Counted from the stretch's first letter, positions 23,376 through 32,469 are shown. The stretch is 44,039 bases of DNA from Bryobacterales bacterium (GCA_020846745.1 JADLDI010000090.1:1-44039), one strand, 5' to 3'. The notes: generated from the letters alone by a model not told the origin. Numbers and translations are program-made.

Positions 23376-24380
23376 TTACGGCCTGCTGAAGCTAATAACG
23401 ACACCATCGGGACGGAGGATATCGAGAGAATCCAAATTTGTGGCGATCAGGCTCTGAGCGATTCGAGCCTTGCCTGGAGGCAAATTCTCTTCCTTGAGAC
23501 GGTGCGAGGCCACCTGTCGACCATCGCGGCCGTACTCGACGAGGCGGAATCCTTCCTTGCGTGAAAAGGGTCCAAGAAAGAAAAGGTCATTGCCGTTACG
23601 AGCGGTGGTATGGGCGAGCACGATCTTTTCCCGTCCATAACCGCTGCCGGTAAACGATGACTGCTTATGCGCAGAGGCGAGCGAACGCTCTACTTCGTCG
23701 CCGCGCAAACGCACACTGGGGCCAACGGCCAGGCTGCCGTTTGCGAACGTCAATTCGGCCACGCTCGGTTCGCTCCAGGCGATCAAAAGGAATCGGTCCG
23801 GCGCGCCAAACGAAACAGTGGAGAAAAAGGGCTCGGCGGAACACGTCGTTTCCCCCTGCAACGCGCCAGAATCGACATCGAACGACGATAGGACAGACTT
23901 ACTATCCCGCATCGATAACACGACGAGACGATCGGATGAGATCGCCGCCGATACCGGAACGCCAGGCAGAGACACATTGTGCCGCTTGCCGTTCATCACA
24001 TTAAGCAGGTGGGCGCGGCCACGACGGTTTGTGGTGTCCGTGGCGGCCACGGGAATGAACGCCCAAGCGCCATTAGCGGCCACGGGATTCGCATATATGG
24101 GCGCAGCCAGTTCAACGGAACGTGTGGTACCGTCTGGGCCGCGCAGAGTGGCGGTAGCGGCGATTGGGGTTTTGCTTTGTGCGGCGTGGGCAAGCACCAC
24201 CGCGAAGTCGCCACCTGGCGCGCGGGAGTAGAGAATCGGCTGTTCTGTTTGGGTCACCCGGAGTTGAAGGTTCCGCGCTCCGGAACCCGTTTGAATGGAT
24301 TGGCCAAATCCGACTTGCGTGCAATAGAGAGAAAAGCAGCAGATGATGCCTGGAACGAATCGCAACCGCGCGGATAACAT
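23376..24380 (-). CDS. Secreted protein of unknown function with a shared leader, copy 3
   Basis: A 334-residue protein with a signal peptide (MLSARLRFVPGIICCFSLYCT) related to copies 1 and 2. The next residues, QSIQTGSGARNLQ, match copy 2, after which the chain is different. AAAGGAG precedes the ATG at 24380; the frame opens earlier within the shared leader, whose upstream bases (CTGTTCGTGCC and GTCGACCTCAT) also lie before copy 1. Body segments such as NGAWAFIPVAATDTTNRRGR and SSDRLVVLSMRDSKS suggest a beta-propeller. No family recognised. It is placed on the opposite strand to copies 1 and 2. Confidence 0.72.
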   Translation of the reverse strand: MLSARLRFVPGIICCFSLYCTQVGFGQSIQTGSGARNLQLRVTQTEQPILYSRAPGGDFAVVLAHAAQSKTPIAATATLRGPDGTTRSVELAAPIYANPVAANGAWAFIPVAATDTTNRRGRAHLLNVMNGKRHNVSLPGVPVSAAISSDRLVVLSMRDSKSVLSSFDVDSGALQGETTCSAEPFFSTVSFGAPDRFLLIAWSEPSVAELTFANGSLAVGPSVRLRGDEVERSLASAHKQSSFTGSGYGREKIVLAHTTARNGNDLFFLGPFSRKEGFRLVEYGRDGRQVASHRLKEENLPPGKARIAQSLIATNLDSLDILRPDGVVISFSRP

Positions 24381-24482
24381 GACATCGATCTCCTTTGCTA
24401 AATGAGGTCGACTCGGCACGAACAGATTATCAATAGTTAAGCAAAAGATCAACGCAAATCCACGGTTGTATCCCCTATAACA

Positions 24483-24518
24483 AAAGGCCCCCCAGAGCGG
24501 TACTCCGGAGGGACCTTT
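24483..24518. terminator. Bidirectional terminator-like hairpin
   Basis: AAAGG pairs with CCTTT, and CCC and CC runs pair with GGG and GG, with two to three mismatches, between the receptor stop (leftward, at 24563) and the start of copy 3. A short T-run follows on either strand. It most likely ends the leftward receptor transcript. Confidence 0.6.
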
Positions 24519-24562
24519 GTGTATTCTGGCTCCTGACTTCTGGCTTCTGACTCCTTGCCTCC

Positions 24563-27500
24563 TTAGAACAAAAACCGTCCGCCCACTTGGAACTGGCGGC
24601 CGCCGAAGCCGTTGAACGTCGAGATCGACCGGCCGAATCCCGGCGAGTTCAGGCTCGCCACCGGGTTGGCGTAGTTAGTCGAGTTAGTCAGGTTATAGAC
24701 CTCCCCGCGGAGTTCGAACTTCACGTTTTCAGCCACCGCGAAGTTACGGAACAGCGAGAGGTTGTACGTGAACAGGTCGGGTCCGCTGATGGAGTTGCGG
24801 CTCAGCGAGCCGAACTGTCCGCTCCCCGGAGCCGAGAACAAACCGGGTTCGAAGCTCGCGGCGCCGCGCAGGTTCATTGAGCCGCTGTAGGCTGCCGGCA
24901 CGCCCGCGAGGCCCGGACAGGCGCAAAACAGCGGATCGGCCGTAACCGTGTACGGCGTACCCGTCGCCCAGCGCATGATTCCGTTCAGCTCCCAGTTGCC
25001 GAGGACATGCGCCGCCGCGCCGCTGGTGAAGTACTTCGAGCCAGGGCCAAACGGCAGGTTCCACACATGGCTGATGGCCAGGATATGCGTCCGGTCCCAA
25101 TCGGCGCGCCCGTAATTAGAGCGGACGTCGAATGGGTTCATGAACTCATAGCCATAATCGAGCGCTTTGCTGAACGTGTACGAACCGGCGAAAGCCAAAC
25201 CGGCGGCGAACCGCTTCGTCAGGTTGACCTGGGCCGAGTTGTAGTTGTTGTTCATACCGGTGCCGCGCTCCCAAACAGCCGCGGTGCGGTTGAACGACGC
25301 GAACGGCAGGCCCAGAACGCCGGTGCCCGGAGCGGCCGCGCTGATGATGCGGCTATAGGGCATCTTGCGTCCCGCGGTGCCCACATAGCCAACGTCCAGC
25401 AGGAACCCGTTCCCCAGGTCGCCCTGGATCATCAAGCTATAGGTCTGCACGTAAGGCGTACGGTCGGTCCGCTCCGCGCCGACATAATACGGCAGGTTGG
25501 CGGCCGTGGTGCCTTGCATCGTGGGGACCACAGGCAGTGTGAACGGCACACTGCCGAATCCGCCCGTGTAGCCCACCTGCGTGCCCGTTGCGGCGGGGTT
25601 GAACGAATTCAACAGGAACGGCAGCGGGAAGTAGTGGATCCCATAGCCGCCGCGGACCACCAGCCGGTTGAACGGCCGGAAGGCGATGCCGACGCGTGGC
25701 GCGATATTGTTGGTGTCCCAGTTCCGCCCGCCGCGGATATCGACGCCGTTCTGGCCGGCATAGGAGATGGTGTTGGTCCCTGGATCGAACAACACAGCCC
25801 CACCCGCGTTGCGCGGTTCGAGCGGTGAGTAGGCTTCATAGCGAACGCCGAGTTCGAGATAGAGCTTCGACCATAGATTCAAAGTATCGGTGAGATAGCC
25901 GGCGTAGTGGGTCTGGCGATAGCCGGGCGTACCGGCAAAGCTCGAAATGCCTGCCTGGGCCGGAGCGCCCAGCAGGAACGAAGCGAACGAGTTGATGGCC
26001 GAGTTGAAGTTCACGCCCGAACCGACGCCGGCCGAAGCCGTGGCGCCCGGCCCGAACAGGAACGAGCCGCGCGGGCTGAACAAACCCGCGTCGAAGCCCG
26101 AAGCGTCGATCCACCGGTACTGGAAGCCGGCCTTCAACTGGTGAATGCCGGAATGCCAGATCAGGTTAATAGCCGGGTTATAAGTGTTATTCACGGCCTT
26201 TGAAGGATAGTTGCCGGGTAGGCCGAAGCTGGAGAAGCCGCCGATATTCACCTGCGGCAATCCGTTAGCGAACCCGAACCCGCCCAACGTGTTGCTCAGC
26301 GCGCCGAAATCGCCAAACTGATCCCACGGGCCAATTTGATTCCGGTAGCGGCTGTAGCTCATCCGGAACTCAGATACCAAGGTGTTGCTGAAGTTGTGCG
26401 ACACGTTGGCGACGGCGTTGTGGTTGCGCAGGCCGGCCGTCGCCGCATTCCCCAAAGCCCCGAGCAGCGAACCGCGGTCGATGCTGGCGTGCGTAAAGCC
26501 ATACCGGAAGAACCCGGTGGTCTTGTCCGAAAACCGGTGATCGATCTTGCCGTCGAACCGGTGCGTGTCGTCCAACAAGCGTGTGTTGCCTACCAGGTTG
26601 TTTGTCAAGCCTTCCTGATTCGGCAACGGCAGGTAGCCGAGCAAGGCATTCGCAAACGGGCTGATCAGGGCGTTCGGAATCATGTTACCCGTAAACGCGC
26701 CGCGGCCCGTGCCGCTCGCCGTTCCGGTCATGGGGTTGTAGAGCTGGCCCGCGAACGCGCTGAAATTACCCGCCCGGAGCGCGGCCGTCGGCACAGTGGC
26801 AAACGAGAGCTGGTTGCCACGTTGCATAAAGCCTTCATACGAGATAAACGCGAACATGCGGTCCTTAATCAGTGGCAGGCCGGCTGAGCCGCCGAACTGG
26901 TTCTGATTGAAGTTCGGGTCCGGATTGTTGGCCACGTTCAGCGGGTTGCGGGCAGTGAAGAAGCTGCCGGTGTGGAACCCGAAAATGCTGCCGTGCGGGC
27001 GGTTGGTGCCCGGCCGCGTAACCGTGTTGCCCCAGCTCCCGCCCGCAAAGCCGTACTCCGCGTTGTAGTTGGATGTGCGGATGTTGAGCTGCTGGACGGC
27101 CTCGTTAGGCGCCACGCGCGACATGCGGCCGGTCGCCTGTTCGTTGTTATAGCTGCCGTCCTGATAGTGCACGTTGGCAAACGCCGGTTGGCCGTTCACG
27201 TTGAACTGCCGCGTACGCTGCGGATCGTCGATACGGTCGAACATCGTCACCGGCGGCGTAATGCCCGGCATCAGGCCGATCAGTTCCTGGTGCTGACGGT
27301 CGAGCACAGGCAACGACCGGATGGTCCGCGTGCCGTACGCACGAGACACTTCGGCCGAATCCGTCTGCAGCGTCGGCGACGAACCGCGCACTTCTACCGT
27401 GCCCATCTGGCCCGTTGAAGACGTGGCGGCCTCGTCGAACGTCACTTCAATCTGCGACGGCGTGCCGGATACGATCGTGACGTCCTGGCGGCCCGCGCGG

Positions 27501-27838
27501 CGTGTGCCGTTCGATTCCACTTCAATACGGTACGAACCCGGCGCGATGGCCGGTACCGCAAAGCTGCCATCCGCCCCGGACACGACACGCTGTGCGGTGC
27601 CCGAAGAATCCGTGATGATCACGGTGGTATTCGACAGCGGTTGGCCGCCGGCGTCCAGGATCCGCCCCGACAAGCCCGCACTCTGCGCAGTGCCGGTGGT
27701 TGTCGCCGTCGTCGTGGTCTGACGCGGCGTTGAACGGCCTGTCGTCGTCTGACCCGTCGTCGGATCCTGCGGTGTGGTCGCGTTCTGCCCCCAAAGCAGG
27801 GCAGTGGAAAGGACACAAAAAGTAAGTATCGCCTTCAT
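24563..27838 (-). CDS. TonB-dependent receptor-like outer membrane protein with carboxypeptidase-regulatory domain
   Basis: A 1091-residue outer membrane protein. The signal peptide is MKAILTFCVLSTALLWGQ. A Thr/Gln-rich stretch (about 20-50) leads to a CarboxypepD_reg-like beta domain (SGRILDAGGQPLSNTTV ... GSYRIEV, about 54-106). The plug region contains FNVNGQPAFANVHYQDGSYN and NAEYGFAGGS. The remainder is a long beta-barrel ending in an aromatic residue, QVGGRFLF. The length and layout match the large Solibacter-type TonB receptor group. Partner TonB is not encoded nearby. Its likely role is uptake or anchoring of oligosaccharides or peptides. AGGAG precedes the ATG, and a hairpin follows the stop. 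Confidence 0.92.
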   Translation of the reverse strand: MKAILTFCVLSTALLWGQNATTPQDPTTGQTTTGRSTPRQTTTTATTTGTAQSAGLSGRILDAGGQPLSNTTVIITDSSGTAQRVVSGADGSFAVPAIAPGSYRIEVESNGTRRAGRQDVTIVSGTPSQIEVTFDEAATSSTGQMGTVEVRGSSPTLQTDSAEVSRAYGTRTIRSLPVLDRQHQELIGLMPGITPPVTMFDRIDDPQRTRQFNVNGQPAFANVHYQDGSYNNEQATGRMSRVAPNEAVQQLNIRTSNYNAEYGFAGGSWGNTVTRPGTNRPHGSIFGFHTGSFFTARNPLNVANNPDPNFNQNQFGGSAGLPLIKDRMFAFISYEGFMQRGNQLSFATVPTAALRAGNFSAFAGQLYNPMTGTASGTGRGAFTGNMIPNALISPFANALLGYLPLPNQEGLTNNLVGNTRLLDDTHRFDGKIDHRFSDKTTGFFRYGFTHASIDRGSLLGALGNAATAGLRNHNAVANVSHNFSNTLVSEFRMSYSRYRNQIGPWDQFGDFGALSNTLGGFGFANGLPQVNIGGFSSFGLPGNYPSKAVNNTYNPAINLIWHSGIHQLKAGFQYRWIDASGFDAGLFSPRGSFLFGPGATASAGVGSGVNFNSAINSFASFLLGAPAQAGISSFAGTPGYRQTHYAGYLTDTLNLWSKLYLELGVRYEAYSPLEPRNAGGAVLFDPGTNTISYAGQNGVDIRGGRNWDTNNIAPRVGIAFRPFNRLVVRGGYGIHYFPLPFLLNSFNPAATGTQVGYTGGFGSVPFTLPVVPTMQGTTAANLPYYVGAERTDRTPYVQTYSLMIQGDLGNGFLLDVGYVGTAGRKMPYSRIISAAAPGTGVLGLPFASFNRTAAVWERGTGMNNNYNSAQVNLTKRFAAGLAFAGSYTFSKALDYGYEFMNPFDVRSNYGRADWDRTHILAISHVWNLPFGPGSKYFTSGAAAHVLGNWELNGIMRWATGTPYTVTADPLFCACPGLAGVPAAYSGSMNLRGAASFEPGLFSAPGSGQFGSLSRNSISGPDLFTYNLSLFRNFAVAENVKFELRGEVYNLTNSTNYANPVASLNSPGFGRSISTFNGFGGRQFQVGGRFLF

Positions 27839-27898
27839 CTGATTACACTCCTGTTTTCACTAACCTCACTACCAATTCCGTCGCCGCGCGCTAGCCCC

Positions 27899-28726
27899 TT
27901 AGCGGCGGAAACGGCGCACCAGCAGCCCAGCGCCTGCCAGAAAGAAACCCGTTAGCATTGTTGCCGGCCAGCCCGCTGCCGTTCGCGGCATGCGATTGCC
28001 GGCGGTGGTGGTCGTAGCCGCCGTATCGGCCGGTGTCTGGCCCGACAGGCTAGGCACGTTCTGGTCCGAAGTGGTCGTCCGAGACTGCGCGTCGGCGCTG
28101 TCGGTTCGATTGGTGTTGGTGTCCGGCGGCGTAGCGGCGGCCGTCGTGGTTTGCTGGTTTTGAGTGTCGGGCGGCGTGGTCCGCGGAGTTTCCTGTGGAG
28201 TGGCCACAGGCGCCGGTGCCGGTGTCGGCGCGGGAGCGGCCGTCTCAGCCGGCGTCGTACGCGCCTGCGCTACCTGCTGATTCTCCGGTGTGTAGTTGCC
28301 CGTAATCCGGATGCCGCTCAGGTTGCGCGCTTCCATGGTGTTGCCCTGCGAAGGCGGCAGCAGTTCGTATCCGTAACTTTTGCCTTCAATCCATACACGC
28401 TTTACATAAGCCGTGCCATTGCCATGATCCACTTCCACCGATGTCGGCCGCATGTTCAGCTGATCCAATGCGGCGATCGCCGTTACCGTGGCCTGAACCT
28501 TTGTACCGTTATTGGAAGAGAACTCGAGGATCCGTGGATTGGCGGCCGTCGGCAGTTGGCGGATTTTATACTCGCCCGGGGCGAGCACATTGTTGCCCAC
28601 CATAACCGGACTGGAAAAATTGACCATTACCTGATCGGTAATCGGCCCTTGCGCCCAGAGTGTAGCGGCGAGTGTAACTAACCCCAGCCGCGCCCACCCC
28701 GGACAGTTTAAACGCTTATCCGTCAT
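27899..28726 (-). CDS. Secreted protein with LPXTG-like C-terminal tail, function unknown
   Basis: A 275-residue protein with an N-terminal signal peptide ending near LAATLWAQ, a beta-rich domain (PVMVGNNVLAPGEYKIRQLP, RILEFSSNNGTKV and YVKRVWIEGKSYGYELLPP, about residues 38-130), then a long Thr/Pro/Ala-rich linker (about 160-245). The chain ends with MPRTAAGWPA, a hydrophobic helix and RRFRR. That order, motif then helix then basic tail, is like a sortase substrate or a PEP-CTERM/LPKTAS-type sorting signal. I do not recognise the family of the first domain, which I recall as common in acidobacteria. It lies 60 bases upstream of the TonB receptor gene, which may be in the same transcript. 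Confidence 0.75.
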   Translation of the reverse strand: MTDKRLNCPGWARLGLVTLAATLWAQGPITDQVMVNFSSPVMVGNNVLAPGEYKIRQLPTAANPRILEFSSNNGTKVQATVTAIAALDQLNMRPTSVEVDHGNGTAYVKRVWIEGKSYGYELLPPSQGNTMEARNLSGIRITGNYTPENQQVAQARTTPAETAAPAPTPAPAPVATPQETPRTTPPDTQNQQTTTAAATPPDTNTNRTDSADAQSRTTTSDQNVPSLSGQTPADTAATTTTAGNRMPRTAAGWPATMLTGFFLAGAGLLVRRFRR

Positions 28727-28947
28727 AAGACGCTTTCCTTTCTCGAAAACGGTTCTGTGACACCTCGGGGCACACAGTTAACCCCTGACAATGCCTTTGT
28801 ATTCTCGACAATTGCGTGCTGACGGTTGTTTCTTTCTTCTACTTACATTCGGTAGGCGACAATACATTCCGGCTCCAAACATGTAACCGAGCCGCGACCG
28901 TGAGGGAGCGATGTTCGGGAGCGCCGCCTCCTCTCGATCCTCCGCCG

Positions 28948-29256
28948 CTACATCATGTATTCCGGGGTTTCCGTCAGCTTTTCGACATGCAGAACCAGTT
29001 CGGTTTCCTGAAGGGCATTGAGGAACTCTCTGTCGCGGCCGTCCGCCACTTCATAAATCCAGGTGGCGCTGCCGAAAGCGAGAAAGTTATCGTCTTCTTC
29101 CATAGCGTCTTCGCTGTGAAGCGATGGCGGTTCGATACGTTCCACAAACTGCTCGTCCGTTACGACATCGTCGGGAGCGGCGAACACGCGCTCGGGTGTA
29201 TCGCTGGGATCGCCGATCGCGTTAAAGCGCTGACGGAACGTCACCTTATATTTCAT
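28948..29256 (-). CDS. Small protein of unknown function
   Basis: A 102-residue protein beginning MKYKVTFRQRFNAIGD. The ATG at 29256 is chosen over the far upstream frame start because a GAGG-type ribosome binding site lies just before it. The N-terminal half is acidic and charged (VTDEQFVERIEPPSLHSED, AMEEDDNFLAFGSATWIYEV). I do not recognise a family. The 221 bases between it and the LPXTG-like gene include one short GC-rich motif of the kind that recurs in such genomes; no gene is seen there. Confidence 0.6.
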   Translation of the reverse strand: MKYKVTFRQRFNAIGDPSDTPERVFAAPDDVVTDEQFVERIEPPSLHSEDAMEEDDNFLAFGSATWIYEVADGRDREFLNALQETELVLHVEKLTETPEYMM

Positions 29257-29440
29257 GCAACCCTCGCCTCGTAAAGATCGAAACAAAAGGCGCCGTGGTT
29301 TGAGTTCTTGAAAATACCGCGACGCCTTTCGCGCTTGGGGGAGGACAGTCTGGATGTCATGTACCGCGCTTCGTCTTCTTTGTATGTGCGTTCCGGATTC
29401 GAGAACTTTGTTCCTCGATACCCAGCACGGCGCCCCAGCG

Positions 29441-30292
29441 TTAGACAATCGCCGCGTGTATAGTCGTTTCAGTATTTCGTCTTTCCGATTGATTTAGCCA
29501 CTGTGCGCCGAGCGCCAGGCCGGCAATAACGTAAACGAAACCGGCGGGTACCCACATGATGAGACCGCCCAGTTGCTGGTCCTCGATCGGCGTAAGTCCC
29601 CAGGCGACGGTGTTGGCGTAGGCAGGATACCAGAGCGTATTCGAGAACGTAAGCAGAGCGCCCAGAATGCTTGTATGGATGGCGGTGGTGAACAGCAGAA
29701 GAATACCCGCGCCGTGGCGGCAACGGGAGCCCGCGCCCAGCACCGCCCACCAGAACCAAAGGGCGGAAGCGAGAAAACAGGTGTGTTGGAGCGAATGGGC
29801 CAGGCCGCTCGAGAGGGTCGCTTGAAATAGCCGTGGGATATGCCAGAGCCAAAGGGCCGCGAAGTGGACCGCCCAGGCTACCCAGGGTTGTTGCAGGAAA
29901 CGGAACACCGCGCGCGTGCGAGGCCGTGTGCGCGCCGGTAGCTGCCAAACCAGAGCCACCGCCGGACGCCCCAGCACGATCAACGGCGCGGCGGCCGCCA
30001 TCAGCACTTCGTGCTGAATCATGTGGGCGGAAAACAGCGCCTCGCCCGCCGCATGGAGCGGCGACACAAGGGCAACCGCAAGGATAAGCCAGCCCGTCCA
30101 ATAACTCGCCCGTTCCCACGGCCGCAGGCCCCAACCAGGGCGCGCGCTCCGATAGAGCCACGCGCCGCCGGTCAGGCACACGATCACGAGCGGATCCCAC
30201 GACCAGTCGAACCCCGCAATATCTGTCTCGGATTGATGGGCGTACAGCGGGGTCCACGCGGCGGCTGTTAGTACGCCTGCGCGCCTGTACAT
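29441..30292 (-). CDS. ctaG: CtaG-type cytochrome c oxidase assembly protein
   Basis: A 283-residue membrane protein of the caa3-type CtaG family with seven membrane segments. Landmarks are HMIQHEVLMAAAAPLIVLGRP (about 91-111), HFAALWLWHIPRLFQA and DQQLGGLIMWVPAGFVYVIAG. CtaG of this type helps assemble haem-copper oxidase, probably by copper delivery. His residues in the helices are candidates for copper binding. The ATG at 30292 is weak; a later start near residue 22 is possible. Oxidase genes are not in this window. It is divergent from the GlsB gene, with 231 bases between. Confidence 0.9.
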   Translation of the reverse strand: MYRRAGVLTAAAWTPLYAHQSETDIAGFDWSWDPLVIVCLTGGAWLYRSARPGWGLRPWERASYWTGWLILAVALVSPLHAAGEALFSAHMIQHEVLMAAAAPLIVLGRPAVALVWQLPARTRPRTRAVFRFLQQPWVAWAVHFAALWLWHIPRLFQATLSSGLAHSLQHTCFLASALWFWWAVLGAGSRCRHGAGILLLFTTAIHTSILGALLTFSNTLWYPAYANTVAWGLTPIEDQQLGGLIMWVPAGFVYVIAGLALGAQWLNQSERRNTETTIHAAIV

Positions 30293-30497
30293 GCTGCATG
30301 GGTGACAAGCGGCAACTGCCGCTGGTTACCGCCCTGCGCACACAGGGGTGAAAAAGACACCGCGAAGATTCTGCAAGATCCATTTGCTACTGCGCGCGTC
30401 ATCGGTGGTCGAATCAACCGCCCGGAATCGTCAAATCTCGCGTTTTAAAAGGCAATACACCGGCAAGCCGAGCGACGCACATGAGTGGAAAAGGGAT

Positions 30498-30514
30498 TGC
30501 TCCACATTGGAGCA
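30498..30514 (+). promoter_or_regulatory. Hairpin next to the Shine-Dalgarno of the GlsB gene
   Basis: TGCTCCA and TGGAGCA form a 7-base perfect stem with a 3-base CAT loop. The stem ends on the A of the AGGAGG ribosome binding site (30514-30519), five bases before the ATG. This may allow the hairpin to influence translation; it is an inference from placement only. Confidence 0.45.
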
Positions 30515-30523
30515 GGAGGCTGA

Positions 30524-30781
30524 ATGGAGATTCTAAGTTGGATATTCTTCGGGTTGATCGTTGGCGTCATCGCCAAGCTGTTGGTCCCCGGACGGGATCC
30601 TGGCGGAATCATTGTGACGATTCTGCTCGGTATCGTGGGTTCCATTCTCGGCGGCTGGGTAGGCCGTGTCATGGGGTGGTATGCACCGGGCGAACCCGCC
30701 GGATGGATTATGTCCATTCTCGGCGCGATTGTCGTGCTGCTGCTGTTTAAGGCGATCCGGCGTCCCCGCGTGGTTGCTTAA
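30524..30781 (+). CDS. GlsB/YeaQ/YmgE-family stress membrane protein
   Basis: An 85-residue protein with three membrane segments, starting MEILSWIFFGLIVGVIAKLLVPG and containing DPGGIIVTILLGIVGSILGGWVG, a clear match to the transglycosylase-associated family. Relatives are induced by acid and general stress. AGGAGG lies five bases before the ATG. Its stop overlaps the stop of the convergent wHTH gene. It has a small hairpin in its leader. Confidence 0.93.
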   Translation: MEILSWIFFGLIVGVIAKLLVPGRDPGGIIVTILLGIVGSILGGWVGRVMGWYAPGEPAGWIMSILGAIVVLLLFKAIRRPRVVA

Positions 30782-31431
30782 CGCGCTGGTTGTGCGGCTA
30801 CTCCCGGCGGCGTGCAGAAAACTACCCCCGGCCCGATCTTCGCTACATGCACCCGGTTGCGCTGCTGCAGGGTGACGAGCACTTCTCCGGGGGCGTGTAC
30901 GCGGTAAACCGTCGCGCCCCGGGTGTAGCTGTCGCCGGGGGTCTCTATCGTGAGGAACCCCTTCTCGATCAGCTTGTCGATCGTGCGCTGGATCGTCTTC
31001 CGCGAGAAGCGGGTTTTACGGGTGAGATACTCGTAGCCGGCCTGGACAGACTTCCCTTCCCCGCGAGGTCCGGAGACTGTGTTCCAAAGAACCTCATAGA
31101 CCTTTTCCTCGGCGGCACTAAGAGCGTCCGTCGCGGCCTGTATGCGGCGGACCTTCTTCGCGGCGATCAGGTCGCCCGAAGAGGTTGTCCACATTAGCTC
31201 AACCTGTGTGACTACAGGGGTCGAGTTGACCTCAGTAGCCGGCACCGCAACCGTCCCGCCTCCTGTAGCTACTTGACCACTGGGTCCATGACGCACCTGA
31301 CCACTGGGTCCACGCAGTAGATGCGAGGCGACGCCGCTCCCCACGGCAGGCGTAAAGATCAAGTCGTCCAACTCGCTTGGGTCGAATGTCGGTTGCGGCT
31401 TCGCCTTACGCGCTGATGGTTGCTGCGCCAT
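30778..31431 (-). CDS. Winged-helix DNA-binding protein of a mobile module
   Basis: A 217-residue protein. The N-terminal third is Pro/Ser/Gly-rich with no fold. From about residue 95 comes an alpha-helical domain (AAEEKVYEVLWNTVSG) and a winged helix (YLTRKTRFSRKTIQRTIDKL then GFLTIETPGDSYTRGATVYRV) in the manner of plasmid replication or arsR-like regulators. It overlaps ParA by 26 bases and ends against the GlsB gene. Its place, after ParA, would suit a ParB-like or replication role, but it lacks a recognised ParB motif. It is the least well defined member of the module. Confidence 0.75.
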   Translation of the reverse strand: MAQQPSARKAKPQPTFDPSELDDLIFTPAVGSGVASHLLRGPSGQVRHGPSGQVATGGGTVAVPATEVNSTPVVTQVELMWTTSSGDLIAAKKVRRIQAATDALSAAEEKVYEVLWNTVSGPRGEGKSVQAGYEYLTRKTRFSRKTIQRTIDKLIEKGFLTIETPGDSYTRGATVYRVHAPGEVLVTLQQRNRVHVAKIGPGVVFCTPPGVAAQPAR

Positions 31432-32227
31432 GCGCTTGCTCCGTTTCCGCGGTCGGCCGGTTCGCGATCGCCACTCCTAATGTTTCGAGAAGTTGAGTCG
31501 TGGCCTGGTCGTAATCCTCAAGCGACTTGGCCTTCGGATCCACGTCCACAAGCATGCGATGCGCCCGGGCGGCTTTGCCGATCATCTGGTCGGTTCGGAT
31601 CGAGGGAAGGACGGGGATGGAATAAGCTTGGCCCAGTTGGTCGACCATCTTCATGACAACGTCGGTCAGGCCGAAGCGGCGATTCACAATGGTGGGCAGC
31701 AGGGCGACGGGGCGGATGGGACTGCGGACGCTATCGCTGATCGTCTTGGCCGAAAAGATGGTAGCGCCGGCGCCGGAAACGCTCAGCGTGTCCATCGATA
31801 CCGGAATCAGGACATTCTCACAAAACACCATGGAACAGGCCTGCAGCAGCGAGATGGACGGCGCCACATCCACCACAATAGCGTCGTACTCTTCCTCGTA
31901 CTGCCGGAACGCGTTCTGGAACACGTGCTCGCGGCCGTACATGGTGAAGATGCGCTGCTCCATCGCCGTCGTCTCGCGGTTCCCGCAGAGGACGTTGAGG
32001 TTGCCGGCCACCTCGGTAACGCAATCTTGAAGGCGTAGCTGGTTCAGGATGAAGTCCGCCAGATAGTTCGAGGGGCGAAGCTTCAGGGTCACGGCGATCG
32101 ACCCTTGTGGGTCGCTATCGACGAGCAGCGTACGAAAGCCGCGGTCGGCCAAACACCGGGCGATCGTAATGGCGGTGGTGGTCTTTCCAACGCCTCCCTT
32201 CTGGTTGCCAATCATCAGCTTAATCAC
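31406..32227 (-). CDS. ParA-family ATPase
   Basis: A 273-residue ParA/Soj-type ATPase. Walker A is NQKGGVGKTTTAI (8-20), Walker A' includes LLVDSDPQGS, and Walker B is AIVVDVAPSIS (about 115-125). The deviant Walker A Lys13 of the family is in place. A GTG at 32227 overlaps the excisionase-like stop (GTGA); ATG at 32215 is the alternative. ParA proteins position plasmids, chromosomes or protein cargo using a partner, usually ParB. No ParB is evident, and the next gene holds a winged helix. Together with ScpA-like, integrase and MazEF genes it suggests a plasmid-like integrated element. Confidence 0.93.
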   Translation of the reverse strand: MIKLMIGNQKGGVGKTTTAITIARCLADRGFRTLLVDSDPQGSIAVTLKLRPSNYLADFILNQLRLQDCVTEVAGNLNVLCGNRETTAMEQRIFTMYGREHVFQNAFRQYEEEYDAIVVDVAPSISLLQACSMVFCENVLIPVSMDTLSVSGAGATIFSAKTISDSVRSPIRPVALLPTIVNRRFGLTDVVMKMVDQLGQAYSIPVLPSIRTDQMIGKAARAHRMLVDVDPKAKSLEDYDQATTQLLETLGVAIANRPTAETEQAHGAATISA

Positions 32228-32418
32228 TTGCCTAAAGCCTCCCTGACTTCCTGAATGTCGACTTCGGTCCAGATACGGTAGCCGTTGGCGGGGTTGCGCA
32301 TGGGTTCGCGGATCCGGCCCGCGGCGAGCAAGCGGTAAAGCGTGCGCGCGGAGATACCGAGGATCTTTGCCACTTCCCTGCTCTGATACACGCCATCGCG
32401 GCGGCGCTCGCGCTTCAT
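32224..32418 (-). CDS. Excisionase/MerR-type helix-turn-helix protein
   Basis: A 64-residue DNA-binding protein. VYQSREVAKILGISARTLYRLLAAGRI is the recognition helix region, and NPANGYRIWTEVDIQEVREAL is the wing, as in MerR and excisionase-family HTH_17 domains. Its length fits excisionases. GTGA overlap couples it to the ParA gene. It may direct excision with the integrase or regulate the module; both are inferences. Confidence 0.85.
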   Translation of the reverse strand: MKRERRRDGVYQSREVAKILGISARTLYRLLAAGRIREPMRNPANGYRIWTEVDIQEVREALGK

Positions 32419-32469
32419 GGTGTAAGAACCATCGTAGCCGAAACTTATGACAGGCTCCAGAAGTTTATG

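Noticed and set aside
26336..26887. Open frame of 183 codons opposite the TonB receptor
   Set aside because: The sequence is low in hydrophobic order and matches the antisense of a clearly coding gene.
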